64,000 nucleotides of DNA, from assembly GCF_000218875.1 (NCBI RefSeq), contig NC_015709.1, forward strand, positions 1,557,001 to 1,621,000. Direction: 5' to 3'. This document shows, piece after piece, positions 18,523-27,090 of the stretch (positions within the stretch are counted from its first letter, which is position 1; every line of letters begins with the position of its first letter). The notes beneath the pieces were generated by a model, which was not told the origin of the DNA, made no database searches, and saw only the letters and a list, made by a program, of their open reading frames with translations. The stretch is from Zymomonas mobilis subsp. pomaceae ATCC 29192. GTDB taxonomy: Bacteria; Pseudomonadota; Alphaproteobacteria; Sphingomonadales; Sphingomonadaceae. The position numbers and the translations under genes are program-made.

Positions 18523-19587
18523 CTAGGGGATAAGACGCTCTGCCCGTAAGCGTGTAAATAAATCGATGAAAGAGTCCGGTGAATACTGATAAGCGGTAAA
18601 TCCGAGCTTTCGGCTTTTGCTCATGTCGGTAATATTTTCAATCGGAAGACCCAGATCGGCATCTGTATGCCATGCGGAGGTCAGATGACTTATACGCGCT
18701 TCTTTCAATCCATATTTTAGACTGATTTCTTTCCATATTTCTGTATCGGCGGCTAACTGTCGTTCCAATGACAGGGCCTGTCCAGAATATGCTGCCGATT
18801 CAATGCCAAACCATGCTGCTAATTGAGGCCAGAGCCATTTCCAGCGGAAGACATCTCCGTTAACAATATTGAATGCTTCGTTTTTACCAGCTGAATTTGT
18901 GGCTGCCCATAAAAGATGTCGGGCAAGCTGGCGCGCATCGGTAACATTTACCAAGCCATGCCATTGTGTGGGCGAACCGGGAAAAACAAAAGGTCGTCCT
19001 GTTTCCTTACAGATCGCCGCATAAACAGCTAATGTAATGCCCATGTTCATCGCATTTCCAAGGGCATAGCCAATAATGGTGCTGGGTCGATGCACACTCC
19101 ATGAAAATCCGTATTGTGCAGCCGCTTCATAGAGCGCGTCTTCTTGATCATAATAGAAATTTTCTACATTCAGTCTTGGCATCATCTCGCGAAAGGGCGT
19201 TTCTGGGGGGGTGCCTTTGGCATAGGCTTCGAATGGCCCGAGATAATGTTTTAGACCTGTAGTCAACGCTACATGGGATAAAGCATAAGGATCAGGTAAT
19301 GCTGCAAATACATGCCGCAGCATTGCGCTATTAACGCGTCGGTTTTCGGTCTCGGTTTCTTGCCGTAGCCATGAACAGAAAAATACATGGGTCGGTTTAA
19401 TATTTAACAGTGCCTTTTTCAGGCTCTCTATATCCAGTAGATCTGCGGCAATGGGAATAATGGGGGCCATATCCTGACGCGGATGACGCGCCAATCCATA
19501 AACGACCCAGCCTTCTGCTGCGAGCCGCATTGCCAGATTTTGACCAACGATACCGGTCGCCCCAACAACAAGCGCTGTATAAGTCAC
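18523..19587 (-). CDS. PRISE-type short-chain reductase (progesterone 5-beta-reductase/iridoid synthase-like)
   Basis: A 354-residue NAD(P)H-dependent reductase of the extended SDR class. It has the nucleotide motif GATGIVG (9-15), the PRISE signature TTGLKHYLGPFE (109-120) with its conserved Lys, and NFYYDQED (143-150) carrying the active-site Tyr. SWSVHRPSTIIGY follows near 162-174. Plant members reduce the C=C bond of enones such as progesterone and 8-oxogeranial; bacterial members are poorly studied, and an enone or aldehyde substrate is an inference. The start is GTG at 19587 with AAGGA about eight bases upstream. It is divergent from an HxlR-type regulator, which probably controls it. 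Confidence 0.88.
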   Translation of the reverse strand: MTYTALVVGATGIVGQNLAMRLAAEGWVVYGLARHPRQDMAPIIPIAADLLDIESLKKALLNIKPTHVFFCSWLRQETETENRRVNSAMLRHVFAALPDPYALSHVALTTGLKHYLGPFEAYAKGTPPETPFREMMPRLNVENFYYDQEDALYEAAAQYGFSWSVHRPSTIIGYALGNAMNMGITLAVYAAICKETGRPFVFPGSPTQWHGLVNVTDARQLARHLLWAATNSAGKNEAFNIVNGDVFRWKWLWPQLAAWFGIESAAYSGQALSLERQLAADTEIWKEISLKYGLKEARISHLTSAWHTDADLGLPIENITDMSKSRKLGFTAYQYSPDSFIDLFTRLRAERLIP

Positions 19588-19663
19588 AACAATATCCTTC
19601 CAGATGATTCGATTACTTTGTTATTTTCTGGACTGTGTACCCTTGGTATTTCTTGTACTAGAC

Positions 19664-19679
19664 GGCACTATATTGTGCC
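19664..19679. promoter_or_regulatory. candidate HxlR operator in divergent promoter region
   Basis: Inverted repeat GGCACTATATTGTGCC (arms GGCAC/GTGCC) lies 27 bases before the regulator start and 77 bases from the reductase start. A wider flanking pair, TTGGTA and TACCAA, surrounds it. HxlR/MarR-like winged-helix dimers bind such dyads between divergent genes; this is inference. Confidence 0.5.
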
Positions 19680-19705
19680 CTAGGTACCAAAAGGTTCCCT
19701 ATTAC

Positions 19706-20116
19706 ATGACTATATCTTTACCTTCAGAATATCGGACCGCCCCTTTTGACGAAAATTGTGCTCCACGTCGGATATTGCGTCTGTTCAATGGTAAGTGGAC
19801 AACTATGATTCTTCACGGATTGCATTTGTTGGGCGGGGCCTCTCGTCCGGGACGACTACTACGCAGTATTCCGGGGCTATCTAAAAAGATGATGACGCAG
19901 ACACTACGGGAACTGGAAAGCGCAGGCTTGATTGAACGTATAGTGCATCAGATTATGCCGCCCAATGTTGAATATCGTTTAACACCACGCGGCCATATTT
20001 TTGTCGAGCCAATCGAAATGCTTTATGATTGGAGTATTCAGCATTCTACAGTGTTGGATCAACTCTTCACCGAAATAGCGCGATCTCAAAAGACATCTGA
20101 AGATAATAATGGGTAA
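19706..20116 (+). CDS. HxlR-family transcriptional regulator
   Basis: 136 residues from the ATG at 19706. The longer frame opening at 19604 would place an unrelated hydrophobic stretch before the domain. The body matches the HxlR winged helix: C-x-PRRILRLFNGKWTTMILHGL (Cys near 17), then RPGRLLRSIPGLSKKMMTQTLRELESAGLIERI, the recognition helix, then the wing VEYRLTPRG. HxlR proteins commonly sense aldehydes, quinones or oxidative stress through an N-terminal cysteine, and one is present here. The divergent PRISE reductase is the likely target. Confidence 0.9.
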   Translation: MTISLPSEYRTAPFDENCAPRRILRLFNGKWTTMILHGLHLLGGASRPGRLLRSIPGLSKKMMTQTLRELESAGLIERIVHQIMPPNVEYRLTPRGHIFVEPIEMLYDWSIQHSTVLDQLFTEIARSQKTSEDNNG

Positions 20117-20197
20117 ATGTTTGGATGAACGGATAAGGGGATAATATTGGGCTACCATAATAGGTTAGGTGCTCTATTCTATAGATAGAGGAATAAC

Positions 20198-20524
20198 ATG
20201 ATTATCCAGTTCAAAGGTAAGGGGCTTCTCACGCTTTTTATCATTATTTTAGTAGTTTATCCGGGATTTTATTGGGTAAAAAAGATAAACTTGAAGAGCA
20301 ATGATGCCTTTGTTTTTAGTGGTCTTTTTTTTATCGCAGCTATTATAAATTGGTTTGTCGGGCGATATTGTAATCGGTATGCTATTCCGGTTCAGGGTCA
20401 TTTATTCTCAAAAATTTTCTATTCGGCTCCGCATCAATTTCTCTTTCAGCCGATGGAATTCTGGTCAATTCCCCTTATCATTACAGCTTTGTGGATGATA
20501 ATCAGAGGTTTCTATAGCGCCTAG
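20198..20524 (+). CDS. small integral membrane protein, unknown
   Basis: A 108-residue protein with three hydrophobic segments (about 9-26, 37-55 and 86-104). AGAGGA lies six bases before the ATG, which supports translation. There are no conserved motifs that I recognise. It follows the HxlR gene by 81 bases on the same strand and could be cotranscribed with it. Confidence 0.6.
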   Translation: MIIQFKGKGLLTLFIIILVVYPGFYWVKKINLKSNDAFVFSGLFFIAAIINWFVGRYCNRYAIPVQGHLFSKIFYSAPHQFLFQPMEFWSIPLIITALWMIIRGFYSA

Positions 20525-20678
20525 CGTAAGACCACCGCTTAAACCATTTAAGGGAATGGTATCGCCTTGTTTTTGGAAGCTAGAAAATCAGACTTTGTTT
20601 CTATGAAAATTTTTAAAAAACAAAAAAGGATAGTTGCAAGATCCCTATTGGGCGGTTAAGAACATGCCCAGAATAGGC

Positions 20679-20754
20679 GGGGCTGTAGCTCAGATGGGAG
20701 AGCGCTGCAATCGCACTGCAGAGGTCAGGGGTTCGATTCCCCTCAGCTCCACCA
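20679..20754 (+). tRNA. tRNA-Ala(CGC)
   Basis: A 76-base cloverleaf ending in an encoded CCA. Acceptor stem GGGGCTG/CAGCTCC, D-arm GCTC..GAGC, anticodon stem CTGCA/TGCAG around ATCGCAC giving anticodon CGC, and T-arm AGGGGTTCGATTCCCCT. It reads GCG alanine codons and is a close relative of the tRNA-Ala(GGC) near 4155. Confidence 0.96.
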
Positions 20755-21052
20755 GCCGCCTTATTTAATCCCCCCTTGTTCTATTTATCTGTTGCTGTCC
20801 CCATATTTTGGGGGCTGTTGATAAAATAAATATCTCATAGCATTGAGATGCGCATAATCTTGTTACAAACTATTCTTTGTGGATTGCTTTGATTTTTTAT
20901 AATAAAATAAATCTTGCAAAAAGAAAAATAGTATAATTTAATGTTTCCTTAATTCTAAAAATTACAATCGCTATCAGAACGTTATCTTCTTCATGGACTC
21001 GGCTAGGGTTTGATAGACTGTCTTTCCCAATTGCTGCCATAAAGAGGATAAG

Positions 21053-21883
21053 ATGAAATATGTAACGCTGCCTGATGGTAAAAAAGTGCCAGCTTTAGGG
21101 CAAGGCACATGGATGATGGGTAGCTCTAGCAATCGTGGGGCCGAAGTCGCTGCCTTGCAGGCCGGTATCGCCTTGGGCATGACTTTGATCGATACGGCAG
21201 AAATGTATGGGGAAGGCGCGGCAGAAAGCTGTGTCGGAGAGGCAATTAAAGGTACGCCTCGCGATAGTTTATTTCTGGTCAGCAAAGCCTATCCGCAAAA
21301 TGCTTCCCAAAAATTGATGCCCCAAGTCTGTGAAGCCAGCCTAAAACGATTAGGGACAGATTATCTTGATCTCTATCTTTTGCATTGGCGGGGTAGTGTG
21401 CCTTTTTCTGAAACCATAGAAGCAATGGAAGCTTTACAGCAGGCGGGTAAAATTAAGCGATGGGGGGTCAGCAATCTTGATACCCATGATATGGCAGAAT
21501 GGATTGCGGCGGGGGGAAAAGACTGCACAACAGATCAAATTCTCTATAATCTAACCAGACGTGGGCCGGAATATGATCTTATACCTTGGTTAAGGCGACA
21601 CAAGATTCCTATCATGGCTTATAGCCCCGTCGAACAAGGGCGTTTACTCAAGAATAATGCCCTGCTTCAGTTAGCAAAAGAACATGATATTACGCCGGCA
21701 CAGCTGAGCTTAGCGTGGATTCTGCGTCAACCTGATATTATGGTTATTCCTAAAGCCAGCCATATTGCCCATGTTAAAGAGAATTTTGATGCTCTTTCAA
21801 TAGATCTGGATGAAGCGACATTGGCTGAACTCGATAAAATCTTTCCTGCACCGACTAGAAAACAGCATCTCGCTATTCTTTAA
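21053..21883 (+). CDS. aldo/keto reductase
   Basis: A 276-residue NAD(P)H-dependent carbonyl reductase with a TIM-barrel fold. The catalytic tetrad is visible: Asp47 and Tyr52 in DTAEMYGEG, Lys78 in VSKAYPQN, and His111 in YLLHWRG. C-terminal cofactor-binding residues lie in VIPKASH. It is close to the AKR5/YeaE-like bacterial group acting on small aldehydes and 2-oxoaldehydes; the exact substrate is not readable. The start is supported by GAGGA just upstream. Together with the two following genes it makes three unrelated reductases within 3.4 kb. Confidence 0.92.
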   Translation: MKYVTLPDGKKVPALGQGTWMMGSSSNRGAEVAALQAGIALGMTLIDTAEMYGEGAAESCVGEAIKGTPRDSLFLVSKAYPQNASQKLMPQVCEASLKRLGTDYLDLYLLHWRGSVPFSETIEAMEALQQAGKIKRWGVSNLDTHDMAEWIAAGGKDCTTDQILYNLTRRGPEYDLIPWLRRHKIPIMAYSPVEQGRLLKNNALLQLAKEHDITPAQLSLAWILRQPDIMVIPKASHIAHVKENFDALSIDLDEATLAELDKIFPAPTRKQHLAIL

Positions 21884-21960
21884 TCCGTTTTATAATTTAT
21901 CCTGTTCTGCCTTAAATTTTGTAACATTTTTTGAGCATTTATCCGTTCATCTTTATAAAG

Positions 21961-21997
21961 GAGGGTTAAGTTTTATAGGACTTGACCCTCTCTTTAT
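21961..21997. terminator. hairpin between convergent reductase genes
   Basis: GAGGGTTAAGT (21961-21971) pairs with ACTTGACCCTC (21980-21990), with one G-U, around TTTATAGG. It is followed by TCTTTAT on the plus strand. It serves the aldo/keto reductase and possibly the opposing gene. Confidence 0.72.
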
Positions 21998-22019
21998 ACC
22001 TCGAAGATCCGCTGTTATT

Positions 22020-23018
22020 TTACGGTTGCATCGTTAAAACAATTTTTCCGCAATGTTGTCGACTTTCCATCCGTTCATGGGCTTCTTTTACCGATTTTAG
22101 CGGGAAGACCCTGTCGATTAAGGGAATACATTTACCTTTTTCCAATAATGGCCACACTTGTGCTTTGAGAGAAAAAGCAATTTTACCTTTCTCTTCACGG
22201 CTTCTTGCACGCATGGTTGAACCGCTTATTGTTGCGCGTTTAAAGATCAAAGGTAACAGATCAAATTTATCGGCAATGCGTCCACCCATTGATCCGATAA
22301 TTACCAATCGTCCCCCAAAGGCCAAGGATTTCATATTGCGTGAAAAATAGGGGCCTCCAATAATATCAAGGATAATATCGACTCCTTTACCCTCGGTTTT
22401 TTCCTTAATGACCTCTAAAAAATCTTGTTTATTATAATTGATAGAATATGCGCCTAAGGCTTCAACGGCCGCTGCTTTCTCTGCACTACTTACTGTCGTA
22501 AAAACTGATAGACCAAAAGCCTTTGCCAGGGAAATAGCCGTAGTGCCAATGCCGCTATTTCCTCCATGGATTAAAACCGTTTCACCGGCTTTTGCCTGCC
22601 CAATATCAAAAAGATTTGCCCAAACAGTAAAATAGGTTTCTGGTATTGCGGCCGCTTCTATCATTGAGATGCCCTTGGGGATGGGCAGGGCTTGTTCTGC
22701 TGGAATAAGGCCATATTCGGCATAGCCTCCTCCATTAGTCAGGCCGCAAACCTTATCCCCAATTTTAAAACCCGTAACTTCTTCTCCAAAGGCTATAACC
22801 TCGCCTGCGATTTCAAGACCGGGGACAGGGGAGGCATCAGGGGGAAGGGGATATTGCCCCATACGTTGAAGAATATCCGGTCGATTAACACCTGCCGCAT
22901 GAATTCGGATCAGTAATTCCCCTGCTTTGGGTTCCGGTATCACTGCGTCTTGTAGAGACAGCATTTCGGGCCCGCCCGCCTCGCGAATAACGACTTCCTG
23001 CATGATCGCCTGTGTCAT
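22020..23018 (-). CDS. NAD(P)H quinone oxidoreductase / zeta-crystallin-like (PIG3 type)
   Basis: A 332-residue medium-chain dehydrogenase/reductase without the zinc-binding cysteines of alcohol dehydrogenases. It has a GroES-like N-terminal domain with GVNRPDILQRMGQYPLP (about 44-60) and GLEIAGEV, then a Rossmann domain with VLIHGGNSGIGTTAISLAKAFG (about 148-169). It reduces quinones or enones with NADPH. GGAGG precedes the ATG at optimal spacing. Zymomonas has quinone reductases implicated in aldehyde tolerance, but I do not claim this is one of the characterised ones. Confidence 0.9.
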   Translation of the reverse strand: MTQAIMQEVVIREAGGPEMLSLQDAVIPEPKAGELLIRIHAAGVNRPDILQRMGQYPLPPDASPVPGLEIAGEVIAFGEEVTGFKIGDKVCGLTNGGGYAEYGLIPAEQALPIPKGISMIEAAAIPETYFTVWANLFDIGQAKAGETVLIHGGNSGIGTTAISLAKAFGLSVFTTVSSAEKAAAVEALGAYSINYNKQDFLEVIKEKTEGKGVDIILDIIGGPYFSRNMKSLAFGGRLVIIGSMGGRIADKFDLLPLIFKRATISGSTMRARSREEKGKIAFSLKAQVWPLLEKGKCIPLIDRVFPLKSVKEAHERMESRQHCGKIVLTMQP

Positions 23019-23253
23019 AAATTATCCTCCGATACCCCACGCGCGATAAGACTATAATGTTAATTTAAATGATCTCTGTCGCATATTTAAAAAGCATCGC
23101 TGATAAAAACTAAAATAAATATAGAAACCATTCAGTATTTTTTTCCAAAATTTTTGTAACCAACCTTGCAGCATGTCTTTGAAAAGCCAAATAGACAACA
23201 ACGCAGCTGAAACCACCAAGAGGAAGTAGGCTCAATAAGATGAAAGAAGATTT

Positions 23254-24411
23254 ATGCTGAATTTTGACTACTATAATCCAACGCATATCGCTTTTGGTAA
23301 AGATAGTATTGCAAAGCTCGATACCCTGATACCACAAGATGCCTGCGTTATGGTATTATATGGGGGTTCTAGTGCTAAAAAGACGGGTACGCTGGATGAA
23401 GTAAAAACAGCGCTTGGTAGTCGTAAAATCCATGAATTTGGGGGGATTGAACCTAATCCCAGCTATGAAACCCTGATGCAGGCTGTAGAACAGGTTAAAA
23501 AAGAAAAGATTGATTTTTTATTGGCTGTCGGCGGCGGTTCAGTCATTGATGGTACAAAATTTGTCGCTGCGGCAGTGCCTTATGAAGGTGAGCCTTGGGA
23601 AATTTTGGAAACGGACGGTAAAAAGATAAAAAAGGCGCTGCCTCTGGGCACTGTCCTTACGTTACCTGCCACAGGTTCTGAAATGAATCCTAATAGTGTG
23701 GTCACTCGTAAATCGATAAAAGCAAAACGTGCTTTTCATAATAAAATTGTTTTTCCTCTTTTTTCGATTCTCGATCCTACGAAGGTTTATACTTTACCGC
23801 CTCGCCAGATAGCGAATGGCATTGTCGATTCTTTTGTTCATATTACCGAACAATATCTGACCTATCCGGTAGAAGGCATGGTTCAGGATGAGTTTGCTGA
23901 AGGTCTGTTGCGTATTTTGATTAATATCGGCCCCAAGCTGTTGAAGGATCAGAAGAATTATGATCTTGCCGCCAATTTTATGTGGACAGCTACGTTAGCA
24001 CTCAATGGTCTTATCGGAGCAGGGGTGCCTCAAGATTGGGCTACGCATATGATAGGCCATGAGATTACGGCGGCTTTCGGGGTCGATCATGGACGCACTT
24101 TGGCTATTATTTTACCTTCTCTGCTTCAAAATCAGCGTCAGGTAAAAAAAGACAAATTGCTGCAATACGCTAAAAATGTTTGGCATATTGAAAGCGGTTC
24201 AGAAAAGGAACGGATTGATGCTGTCATTGCTAAGACCCGTAGCTTTTTCGAAGAAATGGGCATCCCAACGCATTTATCTGATTATAATATTGGTAAAGAA
24301 TCCATCGATATGCTCATCCATGAATTAGAAGCGCATGGTATGACTAAACTGGGTGAACATAATGCGATTACGCCTGATGTGAGCCGTGCTATCCTTATTG
24401 CCAGCTTATAA
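23254..24411 (+). CDS. yqhD: iron-containing (YqhD-like) alcohol dehydrogenase
   Basis: A 385-residue NADPH-dependent aldehyde reductase of the group III metal alcohol dehydrogenases. It has GGGSVIDGTKF (93-103) for cofactor binding and metal ligands at Asp192, His196, His265 and His279, which sit in the same pattern as E. coli YqhD (194/198/267/281). It should reduce short aldehydes including furfural-type compounds. It is clearly distinct from the Zymomonas ethanologenic AdhB, which belongs to another branch. The ribosome site is weak (GAAAGAAG). It ends in a bidirectional terminator. Confidence 0.93.
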   Translation: MLNFDYYNPTHIAFGKDSIAKLDTLIPQDACVMVLYGGSSAKKTGTLDEVKTALGSRKIHEFGGIEPNPSYETLMQAVEQVKKEKIDFLLAVGGGSVIDGTKFVAAAVPYEGEPWEILETDGKKIKKALPLGTVLTLPATGSEMNPNSVVTRKSIKAKRAFHNKIVFPLFSILDPTKVYTLPPRQIANGIVDSFVHITEQYLTYPVEGMVQDEFAEGLLRILINIGPKLLKDQKNYDLAANFMWTATLALNGLIGAGVPQDWATHMIGHEITAAFGVDHGRTLAIILPSLLQNQRQVKKDKLLQYAKNVWHIESGSEKERIDAVIAKTRSFFEEMGIPTHLSDYNIGKESIDMLIHELEAHGMTKLGEHNAITPDVSRAILIASL

Positions 24412-24420
24412 CTTTATCCA

Positions 24421-24460
24421 AGAAAGGTCATTGTCATCTGTTGAGAATGACCTTTCTTTA
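24421..24460. terminator. bidirectional terminator
   Basis: AGAAAGGTCATT (24421-24432) pairs with AATGACCTTTCT (24446-24457), 12 bp, loop 13, followed by TTATTAT. It lies between the convergent YqhD-like and LpoA-like genes. Confidence 0.82.
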
Positions 24461-24477
24461 TTATCCTTCAGTTCAGT

Positions 24478-25731
24478 TTATTTTTCAAAACTGGACGGGG
24501 CAGGATCGATTACGGAAAGACCTTCTTCTGAAATTTTTTGAACCGCTAAACCGCGATCTGCGATACCATTGGCTTTAAAGCGAAAAATACCATCAATGCC
24601 ATTAAAACCAGTGGGCGAAAGAAGCATTTTTTCTGGAAAATTGCCTTCTGATGGCCATTGGGGTGCGATACGCGCTGCTAATAGAATGGCATCATAACCA
24701 AGGCTGGCAAGCCGCGAAGGCGCTGCCCCATAACGAGATTTATATTTAGCCGATAGCTGTCGAAATAGCGTATCCGGTACCGACGCAAACCATGCTCCAT
24801 AAAGCGAAGAGGCTGTTTTAAGGTTATTATCGGTAGCCCATAACTCTGTCCCTAAAATTTGGGGTGATGTTCCGGCAGTTTGGGTGACGAGTGGGGCGGC
24901 CTCCCGTGCGACACGCACACTATCTGCAATCAAAACGGCATCATAATCATGCCCCAGCTTAGCAACAGCTTCGCCTATTGCTTGCGGATTACGATTGTAA
25001 TTGGCCAATCCTGAAACGCTTCCACCATTATTCGCTACGGTTCGTAGTAGCGTTGCCGAAGCGCGGCGGCCATAGGTACCATTAGGTAATAGCCCTGCAA
25101 AACGAGATAATTTATGATCAATCGCATAAGTTACAACGCGCTGAATAGCCTGTACCGGTGTGAAGCCCAGCGTATAGACACCATTACCCGCAAGGCTTGT
25201 ATCATTTGAAAAAGTCAGCACAGGTATATTGGCATTATGGGCCATAGGCCCAATGATCCGGACATCGCTAGGTAATAGAGGCCCCAAAATGAGTTTGTTA
25301 CCCTCGGTGATAGCTTGTGTGGCTGCCTCAGCGGCACCCTTTGCACTATCATAGCGCGTTATCTTCAAACCCGTATTACGGTCACTGATATCACGGACCG
25401 CCATATCCGCTGCATTGGCAATAGACTGACCAATATTGGCATATGGACCCGATAAAGGAACAATGATGGCTATAGAATGCGTTACCTGAACGGGCGAATT
25501 CTCTGTATTCGTTAGGGTTCCATTACTGTCGCCTAAGGCTTGATTATCTGAAGGCGAGGTTGTTTGGGACATTTGTGTCGTTGTCCCCGTCGGTGCTTTT
25601 GGGGGCGCATTGGACGCAACCGTATTAGGATGAGGTTCAGAAGAGCCACCACAACCCGCCAGCAGAGTGGTCAATAGTAGCCCAGAAAGAACCGTAAAAG
25701 CTTTTTTAATCGGGTATTGAATAGCATTCAT
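24478..25731 (-). CDS. penicillin-binding protein activator-like lipoprotein (LpoA/YraM family)
   Basis: A 417-residue outer-membrane lipoprotein. The lipobox LLAGC places the lipidated Cys at 27. A Ser/Thr/Pro linker (about 30-80) and a type I periplasmic-binding fold (about 85-410; IAIIVPLSGPYANIGQSIANAADMAV is the start) follow. In gammaproteobacteria LpoA stimulates PBP1a; here the N-terminal TPR-like domain is missing, so it corresponds only to the C-terminal domain. The divergent rsmI and yraN next door reproduce the E. coli yraL-yraM-yraN neighbourhood, which supports the assignment. Confidence 0.85.
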   Translation of the reverse strand: MNAIQYPIKKAFTVLSGLLLTTLLAGCGGSSEPHPNTVASNAPPKAPTGTTTQMSQTTSPSDNQALGDSNGTLTNTENSPVQVTHSIAIIVPLSGPYANIGQSIANAADMAVRDISDRNTGLKITRYDSAKGAAEAATQAITEGNKLILGPLLPSDVRIIGPMAHNANIPVLTFSNDTSLAGNGVYTLGFTPVQAIQRVVTYAIDHKLSRFAGLLPNGTYGRRASATLLRTVANNGGSVSGLANYNRNPQAIGEAVAKLGHDYDAVLIADSVRVAREAAPLVTQTAGTSPQILGTELWATDNNLKTASSLYGAWFASVPDTLFRQLSAKYKSRYGAAPSRLASLGYDAILLAARIAPQWPSEGNFPEKMLLSPTGFNGIDGIFRFKANGIADRGLAVQKISEEGLSVIDPAPSSFEK

Positions 25732-25792
25732 ATTTGCCTCATCCTTTTATTCATTGCGGTAGGGCCTTGTCCTCTGCCATGACAAGGGGGCT

Positions 25793-26674
25793 ATGACTTT
25801 ACCTGATCAAGATATGCCCCTAAACGCCCAAGCCGACAAACTACGTCCCGGCTTGTATATCGTGGCCACCCCTATCGGCAATCTTTCTGATTTATCACTA
25901 AGAGCCGTTGATACCCTAAAAAGAGCTGATCTTCTGGCGGTAGAAGATAGTCGGGTAACCGCTAAATTATTGCATCATGTTGGTATTAAGCGACCAATGA
26001 TCGCCTATCATGATCATAATGCTGATTATGTACGTCCTCAACTTTTATCACGCCTTAACCAAGAGGTTATAGTTCTGGTTTCTGATGCGGGCACGCCGCT
26101 TATTTCTGATCCCGGCTTTAAACTAGTACGGGATGCCCGCGCTGCCGGCGCTTTTATTACTACTATTCCTGGACCTTGCGCCGCTATTGCTGCCTTGACC
26201 TTATCCGGACTTCCTTCTGACCGTTTTATGTTTATTGGTTTTCTTCCACCAAAAGAAGGTGCCAAAAAAACAGCAATTGAAGAAGTTGCCGCGGTTTCCG
26301 CTACTTTGATTTTTTATGAGACGGGGCCACGTCTTGTTGCCACCTTAACAGCGTTACAGCAGGGATTGGGCGACCGTGAAGCGGCTGTTGTGCGAGAAAT
26401 TACAAAAAAATTTGAAGAATGTCAGACAGAAAAACTTTCGGAACTTATTATTCGCTATCAAGAAAAATCACCCAAAGGTGAAATTGTTCTCATTGTCTCT
26501 CCACCAGAAAAAAAGGCGCAAGCTGACAAAGTAGAAGTTGATACCTTACTAAAAGCAGCTTTAGAAGATCATCCGGTAGGAAAAGCGGCTGCTCTTGTTG
26601 CCAAAAAAACAGGTTTATCGCGTCAACTGTTATATGATCAAGCTATGCAGTTACGGCAGCGATCTCAAAAATGA
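25793..26674 (+). CDS. rsmI: 16S rRNA (cytidine(1402)-2'-O)-methyltransferase
   Basis: A 293-residue SAM-dependent enzyme that methylates the 2'-O of C1402 in the 30S decoding centre. It has the tetrapyrrole-methylase fold. Motifs seen are LYIVATPIGNLSDLSLRAV (about 22-40), EDSRVTAKLLHH, YHDHN, VSDAGTPLISDPG (about 98-110) and PGPCAAIAALTLSGLPSDRF. The start lies 61 bases from the divergent LpoA-like gene. It overlaps yraN by four bases (ATGA), which suggests coupled translation. Confidence 0.95.
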   Translation: MTLPDQDMPLNAQADKLRPGLYIVATPIGNLSDLSLRAVDTLKRADLLAVEDSRVTAKLLHHVGIKRPMIAYHDHNADYVRPQLLSRLNQEVIVLVSDAGTPLISDPGFKLVRDARAAGAFITTIPGPCAAIAALTLSGLPSDRFMFIGFLPPKEGAKKTAIEEVAAVSATLIFYETGPRLVATLTALQQGLGDREAAVVREITKKFEECQTEKLSELIIRYQEKSPKGEIVLIVSPPEKKAQADKVEVDTLLKAALEDHPVGKAAALVAKKTGLSRQLLYDQAMQLRQRSQK

Positions 26675-27051
26675 GGAAAAAACCTTTCCCTATGAAACAG
26701 AGGCAAAAAGCCGAAAAACTTGGTCGGATGGGAGAACTGATCGCCTTATGGTGGCTAAGATTTCATGGTTGGCATATCGTCAAAAATGGGAAACGCGCTA
26801 AAACAAAACAGGGCGAAATCGATATTATCGCGAGACGGGGCGGGATATTGGCCTTTATCGAAGTTAAAACCCGTCGATCTGCCCAAAATTTAGACGATGC
26901 CATTGATAAATACCGACTGCGAAGGGTCGCTGCGGCCGTTCACAGTCTCGCCCCACGATTGATGCGCCCTGATGAATCTATCCGTATAGATGTTATTTTA
27001 TGGTGCCCATGGCATTGGCCACATCATATTATCAATGTTTGGTATGATTAA
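26671..27051 (+). CDS. yraN: YraN family (UPF0102) nuclease-like protein
   Basis: A 126-residue protein of the conserved UPF0102 family. It has the PD-(D/E)xK-type signature GEIDIIARR (about 49-57) followed by FIEVKTR (about 63-69), the acidic and Lys residues expected to hold a metal. Its biological role is not established. It overlaps rsmI by four bases, and the C-terminus is directly followed by a hairpin. Confidence 0.9.
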   Translation: MRKKPFPMKQRQKAEKLGRMGELIALWWLRFHGWHIVKNGKRAKTKQGEIDIIARRGGILAFIEVKTRRSAQNLDDAIDKYRLRRVAAAVHSLAPRLMRPDESIRIDVILWCPWHWPHHIINVWYD

Positions 27052-27083
27052 ATACATCCTGAAATATTCAGGATGTATTCTTT
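27051..27083. terminator. hairpin downstream of yraN
   Basis: Perfect 13-bp stem AATACATCCTGAA (27051-27063) with TTCAGGATGTATT (27067-27079), loop ATA, then CTTT. The T-tract is short, so efficiency is uncertain. It sits between convergent genes. Confidence 0.65.
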
Positions 27084-27090
27084 AAAAAAA

